Shown piece after piece: positions 5,986-11,504 of a DNA stretch of 39,820 nucleotides. The notes under the pieces are model-generated. The model saw only the letters and a program-made list of their open reading frames with translations. It had not been told where the DNA came from and made no database searches. Made by a program: the position numbers and the translations under genes. Position 1 is the stretch's first letter; each line of letters opens with the position of its first letter. The stretch covers positions 1 through 39,820 of IMG/VR virus record IMGVR_UViG_3300037827_000284. One strand, written 5' to 3'. Source of the DNA: a virus.

Positions 5986-6703
5986 GTCTGCGCTCGTTCT
6001 TTTCTCAGGCGGCCAGGATTCCACGACTTGCGCGGCTTGGGCACTTCAAAGGTTTAATCGGGTGGATACGGTCGGTTTCGCTTACGGCCAAGAGAACGCA
6101 AACGAGTTACTACAGCGGGACACCATCTTTAATGCGTTGCGGCGTGACTTCCGCGAATGGCCTGGCAAACTCGGGAGCGATCGCATCGTGCGGCTCGACC
6201 TGTTCGGGCAACTCGTCAAAAGTTCGCTTCTTGGCGACGAAGGATTGCCGCCGCGAACCGATGGGCTCCCCGTTAGCTTCGTCCCCGGTCGGAACGTCGT
6301 TTTTCTAACCGTTGCGGCGATTATGGCGAAGGAAGGCGGCCACGATGCGCTGGTTGCCGGAATGTGCGAAACCGATTACGAGGGCTATCCCGATTGCAGG
6401 GACGACACGATTAAATCGTTGCAAGCCAGCCTAAACCTTGGGCTCCAGGCTCGAACATCTATCGAAACGCCGTTGATGTATCTCGACAAAGGCGACACTT
6501 GGAAACTAGCGGAGCAGATCGGCGGCAAGCGGCTCGTTAACCTAATCGTTAATCAAAGCTGCACCTGCTACGGCGGGGAGTTGACTTCGATGCAGCCCTG
6601 GGGGATGGGGTGCGGAAAGTGCGCCGCGTGCGAACGCCGCGCGAAAGGGTGGGCTAAGTACACCTTCAAAGCCGAGCCAACGCTAGAAGGAGAGGCATCG
6701 TGA
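5978..6703 (+). CDS. queC: 7-cyano-7-deazaguanine (preQ0) synthase
   Basis: A 241-aa, full-length QueC homologue. It converts 7-carboxy-7-deazaguanine to preQ0 using ATP and ammonia. Seen: the PP-loop FSGGQDSTT (9-17), FVPGRNVVFLT, CETDYEGYPDCRD, ETPLMYLDKGDTW, and zinc cysteines C197, C212, C215 and C218 in CTCY and CGKCAAC. All key residues look intact. The ATG at 5978 has an AAGGGGAG site. No FolE, QueD or QueE gene is present, so the substrate must come from the host. The extreme C-terminus (TFKAEPTLE) is a graft shared with gene 4922. Confidence 0.93.
   Translation: MRESALVLFSGGQDSTTCAAWALQRFNRVDTVGFAYGQENANELLQRDTIFNALRRDFREWPGKLGSDRIVRLDLFGQLVKSSLLGDEGLPPRTDGLPVSFVPGRNVVFLTVAAIMAKEGGHDALVAGMCETDYEGYPDCRDDTIKSLQASLNLGLQARTSIETPLMYLDKGDTWKLAEQIGGKRLVNLIVNQSCTCYGGELTSMQPWGMGCGKCAACERRAKGWAKYTFKAEPTLEGEAS
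6661..6687 (+). repeat. 27-bp gene-end repeat, copy 2
   Basis: Identical to 5203-5229, at the 3' end of queC, again followed by the ribosome site of the next gene. Confidence 0.9.
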
Positions 6704-6784
6704 GTGACGGCATCCACAACAATAAGCGGCTGCTAGAGCGCGGCGCAAGCCTCCCTAGCACCCCTACCAGCGCCAGCGAACCGA
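6700..6784 (+). repeat. 85-bp direct repeat, copy 1
   Basis: Matches 7015-7099 with two differences: the first base (GTG versus ATG start) and one silent change (AAT/AAC). It supplies the N-terminus of each module of the flanking ORF. Confidence 0.92.
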
Positions 6785-7335
6785 AAGAAGCGTTGGCGCA
6801 ACTCCGCGACGAGATGATTGCGTGGCGCGACCAATGGGCGCGGGTGGAGCATAACAACGAATCCTTCGCGCAGGCGCGGAGAAGGCTCGACTTGTGGCTT
6901 CGCCTTCTCTCGACCATCGAATCCCAAGTGATGCCGATCGCGCTTGGATGTGCGCGGGATGCGGCGGAAGATTCTGCGCGCACCACGTTTGCCAAGAATG
7001 CGGGGCTGTATTCCATGAGTGACGGCATCCACAACAACAAGCGGCTGCTAGAGCGCGGCGCAAGCCTCCCTAGCACCCCTACCAGCGCCAGCGAACCGAG
7101 CCTTGAGGAGCGGCTGTTAAAGCTGTGCGACCCGGATTGTCGGCCCTACGGCTACGACGAAACGATGTGGAAATCGGTCCAACGCGATTGGCGCAAAGCG
7201 GTGGCGGAGCTTGTACGGTTAAGGGGGCTCGAAACGAAGCTGCGCGCACTTTGCCATTCGTCAAGTTGGCGCGCTACCCCATACACCATCAAAGCAGACG
7301 AACTGCGCGCCATACTCTCGGAGGAAAAACCATGA
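6700..7335 (+). CDS. Tandem-module hypothetical protein with internal N-terminal duplication
   Basis: A 211-aa protein. Its first 28 residues (MSDGIHNNKRLLERG onward) recur at residues 106-133 with the same DNA, 83 of 85 bases. Module 1 (1-105) has a helical, Arg-rich core. Module 2 (106-211) has a CDPDCRPYGY motif and ends AILSEEKP. The second copy begins with its own ATG (7015), so a separate shorter product is possible. GTG start coupled to queC (GTGA). Looks like two paralogous genes fused in frame by recombination. Function unknown. Confidence 0.65.
   Translation: MSDGIHNNKRLLERGASLPSTPTSASEPKEALAQLRDEMIAWRDQWARVEHNNESFAQARRRLDLWLRLLSTIESQVMPIALGCARDAAEDSARTTFAKNAGLYSMSDGIHNNKRLLERGASLPSTPTSASEPSLEERLLKLCDPDCRPYGYDETMWKSVQRDWRKAVAELVRLRGLETKLRALCHSSSWRATPYTIKADELRAILSEEKP
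7015..7099 (+). repeat. 85-bp direct repeat, copy 2
   Basis: Second copy, 315 bp downstream of the first and in the same frame, which makes the ORF read through as a fusion. Confidence 0.92.
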
Positions 7336-7451
7336 CACTCGTACTTTGCCCTAAGTGCTACCCGGTCATCGGGTATGCCGGGCCGATAGTCTACAAACTT
7401 TGCCAAGCCTGTTCGGAGGCTGTAAAGCAGCCGTATGGACAAGGGCGATGA
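7332..7451 (+). CDS. 39-aa zinc-ribbon peptide
   Basis: MTLVLCPKCYPVIGYAGP followed by KLCQACSEA: two CxxC knuckles 15 residues apart, a minimal zinc ribbon. ATG with GGAGGAAAAACC upstream; coupled by ATGA on both sides. The ribosome site lies in a 16-bp block repeated at 7743-7758. Function unknown. Confidence 0.62.
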   Translation: MTLVLCPKCYPVIGYAGPIVYKLCQACSEAVKQPYGQGR

Positions 7452-7768
7452 AACTTGAGGAGGAGCTGACCGAAATGCGGTTGACCCCGCTTGGCGCAAT
7501 AGTTTACGGCGCTCTCGATGCGAAGGAAACCGCGTACATGAGCGCGCCGGTTGATGGCTGCCGGTTCGGTATTGTATTCTGGGGCGACAGCAAACCAACG
7601 CGCGAATCCTGGTTGCGCCTCATTGAGTATGCAAAACTCGCTGCCGACGTTGGGGAGCCAGACTGTAATCACGGTCCAGGAACAGGCGCGGACATTCACG
7701 GTTGCACTACTCCGCTCGCCTTAAGCAACGAGATCGACCGCCCCATACTCTCGGAGGACCCGAAATGA
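7448..7768 (+). CDS. Hypothetical protein
   Basis: A 106-aa protein. N-terminal helix MKLEEELTEMRLTP, a beta-rich centre (CRFGIVFWGD), then a CNHGPGTGADIHGC segment that could bind metal. It ends PILSEDPK, nearly the same tail as the gene ending at 7335. Coupled by ATGA at both ends. No family recognised. Confidence 0.6.
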   Translation: MKLEEELTEMRLTPLGAIVYGALDAKETAYMSAPVDGCRFGIVFWGDSKPTRESWLRLIEYAKLAADVGEPDCNHGPGTGADIHGCTTPLALSNEIDRPILSEDPK

Positions 7769-7950
7769 TTATCAGCGCCGTTTATGTTAGCTACGCTTGC
7801 GACTTCGACGATTGCGACGAGGAGGAAACCGCGTACAAGACAACTATGGCCAAACTGAAGCGCGTTATGCGTTCTCACGGTTGGAGTTTTCCGAGTGGAG
7901 CGCGGGCGTACTGTCCGAAGCACGCACGGGGTAAGGGAGTAAAACCATGA
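7765..7950 (+). CDS. Small Cys-rich protein
   Basis: A 61-aa protein: a strand MIISAVYVSYACDFDDCDEEE, a basic helix, then RAYCPKHARG. Three Cys and a His are spaced as a possible zinc site, as in small Clp/DnaJ-like knuckles. The DNA for GGAAACCGCGTACA also occurs in the preceding gene (7525-7538 and 7824-7837). Coupled to both neighbours. Function unknown. Confidence 0.6.
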   Translation: MIISAVYVSYACDFDDCDEEETAYKTTMAKLKRVMRSHGWSFPSGARAYCPKHARGKGVKP

Positions 7951-8387
7951 CCCGCCCCACTGAAGCGGAAGTGAAGCCGATTGCCGAGCTTCTAGAGATT
8001 TTTGCCGAATACGGGCAGGCGTGCGGCGAATACGAAAGCGCACGGGAGCGATTAGAGCGTGACCGCGCAGCCGCGGACTGCCGCGAAATCAAAGCCCGCT
8101 TTACTGCCGCATTGGAGTCCCAGGCCAAGCGCATCGCAGAGTTGGAAGCCTCGCTTCTACGGGTGCGAGCGACACTAGACGACCCGGCGAAGTTCAACAC
8201 TATCGACCTCCGTAACGAGTTGCAGCCGTTCCTGAACGAGTGGCTCGCCAAGGCTAACCGAGCATCGCAGCGCCACGGATTCGCTGAGAGCTACCGCCAC
8301 GACTCGAACGACCGCCAACTACTCGACTATATCCTCATTGCCGTATTTGGTAGAGTAACCGCCGCGCTTGAGGGGACACAGCAATGA
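7947..8387 (+). CDS. Coiled-coil hypothetical protein
   Basis: A 146-aa, mostly helical protein. Residues 20-75 carry heptad-like spacing (YESARERLERDRAAADCREI, AKRIAELEASLLRVRATL), suggesting a dimeric coiled coil, followed by a separate helical C-terminus (DLRNELQPFLNEWLAKA). No enzymatic motif. Coupled by ATGA. Might be a scaffold or inhibitor; not assignable. Confidence 0.58.
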   Translation: MTRPTEAEVKPIAELLEIFAEYGQACGEYESARERLERDRAAADCREIKARFTAALESQAKRIAELEASLLRVRATLDDPAKFNTIDLRNELQPFLNEWLAKANRASQRHGFAESYRHDSNDRQLLDYILIAVFGRVTAALEGTQQ

Positions 8388-8533
8388 GGCGGATACTGTG
8401 CGCTATATTCGGCCATTCTTGGGCGGATGACGAGGATTACAGCTTCATTCATATTTGCCAGCGGTGCAAAAGCGAGAAGATAGACTACGCCACCCCTAGC
8501 CCCCTGCCAGCTACGAGAGAGGAACACCCGTGA
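8384..8533 (+). CDS. 49-aa zinc-ribbon peptide, DUF1660-like
   Basis: MRRILCAIFGHSW then HICQRCKSEKID: the C-x-x-x-G-H-x-W then CxRC pattern seen in small prophage zinc proteins (DUF1660-type, from memory). Coupled by ATGA upstream and GTGA downstream. Too short for routine ORF calling; the pattern of conserved metal ligands makes it likely real. Confidence 0.62.
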   Translation: MRRILCAIFGHSWADDEDYSFIHICQRCKSEKIDYATPSPLPATREEHP

Positions 8534-8820
8534 AAGTAACCGACGCGATGGTTTCCGCAGGCGCAGCGTTGAGCACGACGGGGCGCGAGAACGACCCCAG
8601 CTATCGCGAAAAGGTTCGTCGCATCATCGAAGTCGCGACCGAGCAGGGCGAACGTGACTACCTAAGCGCGCTTATCGAAGCCTCGCGTAAACGGAAAACG
8701 GGTGACCCTATCGAGCGAACCGAGTGCGCCGTCACCTCTTGCACCTGTGGCTATTGGCATTCGTGCTGGTGTAACAAATGCGGGCACGTTCAAGCCATCG
8801 TTATCGAGGAGCCAAAGTAA
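8530..8820 (+). CDS. Small zinc-binding hypothetical protein
   Basis: A 96-aa protein: a helical N-terminal 60 residues and a Cys/His-rich tail (CAVTSCTCGYWHSCWCNKCGH) with six to seven Cys, sufficient for two zinc ions. GTG start coupled to the previous stop. The N-terminal VTDAMVSAGAAL(S) pattern is common in short phage early proteins of unknown function. Confidence 0.6.
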   Translation: MKVTDAMVSAGAALSTTGRENDPSYREKVRRIIEVATEQGERDYLSALIEASRKRKTGDPIERTECAVTSCTCGYWHSCWCNKCGHVQAIVIEEPK

Positions 8821-8858
8821 TGGAGCAGCTCCTACAGCCGAGAAATGAAAGCCGATGA
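8820..8858 (+). CDS. 12-codon minigene bridging two genes
   Basis: An ATG overlaps the previous TAA (TAATG), and 12 codons later the TGA overlaps the next ATG (ATGA). The encoded peptide MEQLLQPRNESR has no recognisable function. Its value may be to carry ribosomes from one gene to the next by termination-reinitiation. It could be coincidental. Confidence 0.35.
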   Translation: MEQLLQPRNESR

Positions 8859-9169
8859 GTTTGTGGACGCTGGCTTTGGCCGAGATGGAAAAGAAACTGC
8901 TGGACGACGAGACGGCCACCCTCTCGCGGAAAGACTGCTTCACGCTTCTGCATCAGGTTACGAAACTTACGCGACCGTCGCCGTTAGACGACTTAGACCA
9001 CTGCGAGTTGGAGCTAGATATGATTGAACAGAATATGGGTAGCGGGTTCGCGACTCAGTTGAAGCGTTGCTTCGACGCAGCGGATGCGGTCCACGAACAC
9101 CGGCTAGGAATCGTCTTTCCAGAGTTCGGAGCCGCCGCGTTCGCGCACAAGACGAAAGGCCAGCAATGA
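8855..9169 (+). CDS. Hypothetical helical protein
   Basis: A 104-aa protein starting MSLWTLALAEMEKKLL (an internal Met at residue 11 is an alternative start). Acidic and helical, with the segment LDDLDHCELELDMIEQN. No motif that fixes a role. Coupled to the glycosyltransferase gene by an ATGA at 9166. Confidence 0.58.
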   Translation: MSLWTLALAEMEKKLLDDETATLSRKDCFTLLHQVTKLTRPSPLDDLDHCELELDMIEQNMGSGFATQLKRCFDAADAVHEHRLGIVFPEFGAAAFAHKTKGQQ

Positions 9170-9945
9170 GCGATTCCCCCCTATCCGCTACCGAGCTTGC
9201 CGAGATTGCAAAGCGGGACCTCGTGTGTGTGAGCTACGACCCGCAACTAGGTGACGCGCTGATGGCGCTTCCCGCGATTTGCGCGCTCGCCAAAAAACAC
9301 AGCCGAGTATTCCTCGAAATGCAGAACCGCGCCGTGTGTGAGATCGCCGATTTCCCCGAAAACGTGCATCTCAATCTTTGGGGGAACGACGCGCGCGACC
9401 CCGCCTTTGTGTTTCTCGGGATGGCCGCGGCGATAAACTACCGCTTCGAGCCGGGGATGCTCCACCCGACGCAATCGCTGATACGGATGGCGGGGTTGCC
9501 CGTGCCCGATGAAGTGCCACAGCCGCGCATTAAACGCTACTTCCGCCGGGTGGAGTCATTCGACGTTATCCTCGCGCCGTTTGCGAGCGCGCCGGAGCGC
9601 ACGCTGGACGTTCGGCAGGTTGAGGCGCTGGTTAAGAAACTGCAGGATGGGACGGATAAGCGCATCGCCATTCTCGGAGGCGGGACCAACCCGAACGTGC
9701 CGATAGCGGTTCCGCACCTCTACGACTACCCGCTCGATTACGCGGCGCAGCTTCTCCGTCAGTGCCGCGTGTTTGTTGGCGTGGATAGCTTCCCCAACCG
9801 CTTGGCGCACGCGGCCGGCTGCGAGCGCGCCTTCGTCCTCGATACCGGGGCTACCCCCGTTCAAACGCAAACATGGCCTGGCTGCACCGCGCTCCAGGCG
9901 TACAACGTCCCGCTGATAGCGAAGAAGGTACTGGAGGCGCTGTGA
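9166..9945 (+). CDS. Family 9 (heptosyltransferase-like) glycosyltransferase
   Basis: A 259-aa protein. The N-terminal CVSYDPQLGDALMALPAICA matches the GD-x-hh-x-x-P start of GT9 enzymes. The C-terminal domain has RIAILGGGTN and CRVFVGVDSFPNRLAHAAG, the GT9 donor-site motif (usually VGxDSGxxHxAAA) with Phe-Pro-Asn in place of the normal Gly-Pro-Met/His, so activity is not assured. It is shorter than bacterial heptosyltransferases (about 320-350 aa). Candidate targets are host LPS, virion proteins or modified bases; context does not choose. Start at ATGA overlap. Confidence 0.72.
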   Translation: MSDSPLSATELAEIAKRDLVCVSYDPQLGDALMALPAICALAKKHSRVFLEMQNRAVCEIADFPENVHLNLWGNDARDPAFVFLGMAAAINYRFEPGMLHPTQSLIRMAGLPVPDEVPQPRIKRYFRRVESFDVILAPFASAPERTLDVRQVEALVKKLQDGTDKRIAILGGGTNPNVPIAVPHLYDYPLDYAAQLLRQCRVFVGVDSFPNRLAHAAGCERAFVLDTGATPVQTQTWPGCTALQAYNVPLIAKKVLEAL

Positions 9946-10100
9946 ACCTTGGGAAGTTCGATAAGGACCGCTACATCGACTGGATAATGCGGTACGGTGA
10001 CGCCTGCACCGCAAAGGGTGAATATATGTTTAACGGATTGCCGGAATTTTCGATGGAATTGCTCCGCATTCTCAACAACCAGTCGGAACCCGGGAAGTGA
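9942..10100 (+). CDS. 52-aa hypothetical protein
   Basis: GTG start overlapping the glycosyltransferase stop (GTGA). Sequence MNLGKFDKDRYIDWIMRYG then YMFNGLPEFSMELLRILNN: soluble, helical. Function unknown; coupled to the next ORF by GTGA. Confidence 0.5.
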   Translation: MNLGKFDKDRYIDWIMRYGDACTAKGEYMFNGLPEFSMELLRILNNQSEPGK

Positions 10101-10237
10101 AAACCGTCCTCGTAACCCACGTCTACAAGGGAGGGTTATCGTTCAATGAGACAATGCGCGTGTGGCGAACCCATCAGAGGCACGAAGCACAAGGTCGATT
10201 GCTACAAGTGCGCGGAGGCGAAGCGGCTTCAGCGTAA
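10097..10237 (+). CDS. Possible 46-aa ORF overlapping a zinc-ribbon ORF
   Basis: GTG coupled to the previous stop; encodes MKTVLVTHVYKGGLSFNETM onward. The N-terminus looks like the first strand of a nucleotide-binding fold, but the rest is in the shadow of the zinc-ribbon frame (10146-10271). It may be a gene remnant or a leader that brings ribosomes to the internal ATG. Confidence 0.35.
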   Translation: MKTVLVTHVYKGGLSFNETMRVWRTHQRHEAQGRLLQVRGGEAASA

Positions 10238-10271
10238 GCGCGACCTGCACGCACAGAAGAAGGCGAAGTGA
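10146..10271 (+). CDS. 41-aa zinc-ribbon peptide
   Basis: MRQCACGEPIRGTKHKVDCY then KCAEAKRLQRKR: CxC and CxxC knuckles with a Lys/Arg-rich helix, a typical small phage zinc-ribbon protein. A GGGAGG ribosome site lies about ten bases upstream of the ATG. GTGA couples it to the resolvase-like gene. Overlaps the 46-aa ORF in another frame. Confidence 0.6.
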   Translation: MRQCACGEPIRGTKHKVDCYKCAEAKRLQRKRDLHAQKKAK

Positions 10272-10612
10272 GTACCCGCCAAATTGGCAATCGCACGGAA
10301 AACCTTGCCGTCTACTTCCTTGAAGAAAAGTACGGATACTTCTGTTATCCGTCCCGCGGTTCTCGCGGAATCGACGTGGTGTGTCTCTCCACCACGACGT
10401 TACCGCATCTGCTGCTGGAAGTGGGGACGAAGAATAAACGGGCGCGCGGAGCGTTTGCGAAGATGAGCGAGCAGCCGAACTTTCCCGGCGCGTCGTTGCT
10501 GGTCGTGCGAAAGGTGAAGGTGAAAGGGCGCAACGTGCTTCGCTGGCACGTGCCCGGCGTAGTGCGCGGCTTCGATGAGTTTACGGCGGCTATCGAGGCG
10601 CGACCGCTCTAG
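10268..10612 (+). CDS. Hjc/VRR-type Holliday-junction-resolvase-like nuclease
   Basis: A 114-aa protein with the archaeal-resolvase fold order: NRTENLAVYFLEEKYGY (E11), PSRGSRGIDVV (D36), HLLLEVGTKN (E51), then a basic C-terminal half. The usual E-x-K is not exact: two residues after E51 is Gly53 and the Lys is at 55, so the metal site may be shifted or impaired. Probable role: resolving recombination or replication intermediates before packaging. Last rightward gene; its TAG overlaps the stop of the converging leftward gene. Confidence 0.7.
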   Translation: MSTRQIGNRTENLAVYFLEEKYGYFCYPSRGSRGIDVVCLSTTTLPHLLLEVGTKNKRARGAFAKMSEQPNFPGASLLVVRKVKVKGRNVLRWHVPGVVRGFDEFTAAIEARPL

Positions 10613-10716
10613 CGCCGTCTGCCTTTCTTCCGCTCCTTCTTCATGCGCTTCTTCGCGCCGAACCCGCCGAACTTTCCGTCCATCTTCTCGTCTTTGTCAG
10701 GCTCCATCTTCTTCAT
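10609..10716 (-). CDS. 35-aa Lys/Arg-rich basic peptide
   Basis: MKKMEPDKDEKMDGKFGG followed by a tail with KKRMKKERKKGRRR. The ribosome site AAAGGAGGG is near-perfect. It is the last leftward gene and its stop overlaps the resolvase stop by three bases. Strong positive charge suggests nucleic-acid binding or a virion-internal DNA-compacting peptide; not proven. Confidence 0.6.
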   Translation of the reverse strand: MKKMEPDKDEKMDGKFGGFGAKKRMKKERKKGRRR

Positions 10717-10999
10717 CGTTGCTCCCTCCTTTCGACTTTTTTTCGTTCTTCCCCGAAAGATGGTTGAGCGACCGCAGCAGTAGCTTCGACGCTTCGAGGT
10801 CGCAGTTGTGCTGGCCCGGGTAGTCGCGCGCGATGCCGAGCGTGAGGATAGCGACGTGCGCGAGCGCCACATCGTGCGCCCGCTCCGCCTTCATCATCAG
10901 GTCCCGCAACTCAGGCGGAGGGCCATCGCCCGTTGCCCCCATCATTGCGCGCAGCGCCCCCGGCGGCATATCGATCGATCGTGCTCCCCGAATATCCAC
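10697..10999 (-). CDS. Hypothetical protein, late operon tail
   Basis: A 100-aa protein: disordered N-terminus, a helical core (ELRDLMMKAERAHDVALAHV, NCDLEASKLLLRSLNHLSGK) and a Lys/Ser/Glu tail. GTG start three bases after the upstream stop. No family recognised. The pattern CDLEASKLLLRSL is common in small phage virion-associated proteins of unknown role. Confidence 0.55.
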   Translation of the reverse strand: MDIRGARSIDMPPGALRAMMGATGDGPPPELRDLMMKAERAHDVALAHVAILTLGIARDYPGQHNCDLEASKLLLRSLNHLSGKNEKKSKGGSNDEEDGA

Positions 11000-11002
11000 G
11001 GT

Positions 11003-11194
11003 TTACTCGCCCTGCCAGGATGCTACGGCCACGGTGATACCGTCGTTGCCGACGCGAATCGGGCCGATGGAGCCCTTGCCCTGAGATAGGCCAGTACCGA
11101 TCGTAATAAATGCTTGCCCGATTTGTGATTCCTCGGGCCAAAAGGCGAGAATGAGCCCGCCCGCGGCTACGAAGATTTTACCGATAGTTGCCAT
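11003..11194 (-). CDS. 63-aa hydrophobic small protein
   Basis: MATIGKIFVAAGGLILAFWP is weakly membrane-like, followed by a Gly-rich segment (GTGLSQGKGSIGPIRVGN). ATG directly abuts the upstream TAA (TAAATG). May be a membrane or virion component; unknown. Confidence 0.52.
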   Translation of the reverse strand: MATIGKIFVAAGGLILAFWPEESQIGQAFITIGTGLSQGKGSIGPIRVGNDGITVAVASWQGE

Positions 11195-11491
11195 TTACGG
11201 AGCCCCTTTCTGTGGAGCAGAGATTGGGAGTGTTGAATCCGTGGAAACGGTGGTTGCGCCCGTTGGCGTCCCCGCTAAGGTTACCATAGGAGCGCCAGTA
11301 ACGACCTGCTGGGCCGGGGCCGGGAACAGAACGCCCATCGCGCCCGCCAGGCCAACGACCGCCGCGCCCGCGCCAATCCACATCACCGAGCGTTTTGCGT
11401 CCACGATTGCGAGGAACGCGAAAACGGTCGAAAGGCCGCCGCCGCTGATATAGAGCGCGAGTTTGGTCCATTTTAGCGCCTTGACGTTCAT
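11195..11491 (-). CDS. Two-span membrane protein, holin candidate
   Basis: A 98-aa protein with two hydrophobic segments, residues 10-29 (KLALYISGGGLSTVFAFLAI) and 36-56 (VMWIGAGAAVVGLAGAMGVL), and a polar Thr/Ala/Pro tail. Size and topology fit a class II holin, but it lies about 5 kb from the amidase, so a virion or membrane role is equally possible. Confidence 0.55.
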   Translation of the reverse strand: MNVKALKWTKLALYISGGGLSTVFAFLAIVDAKRSVMWIGAGAAVVGLAGAMGVLFPAPAQQVVTGAPMVTLAGTPTGATTVSTDSTLPISAPQKGAP

Positions 11492-11504
11492 GGTCAGACT
11501 CCTT

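Noticed and set aside
5978-6703. QatC-type antiphage defence gene
   Set aside because: QueC-like proteins occur in qat systems, but none of the partner genes is present and the neighbour is DpdA.
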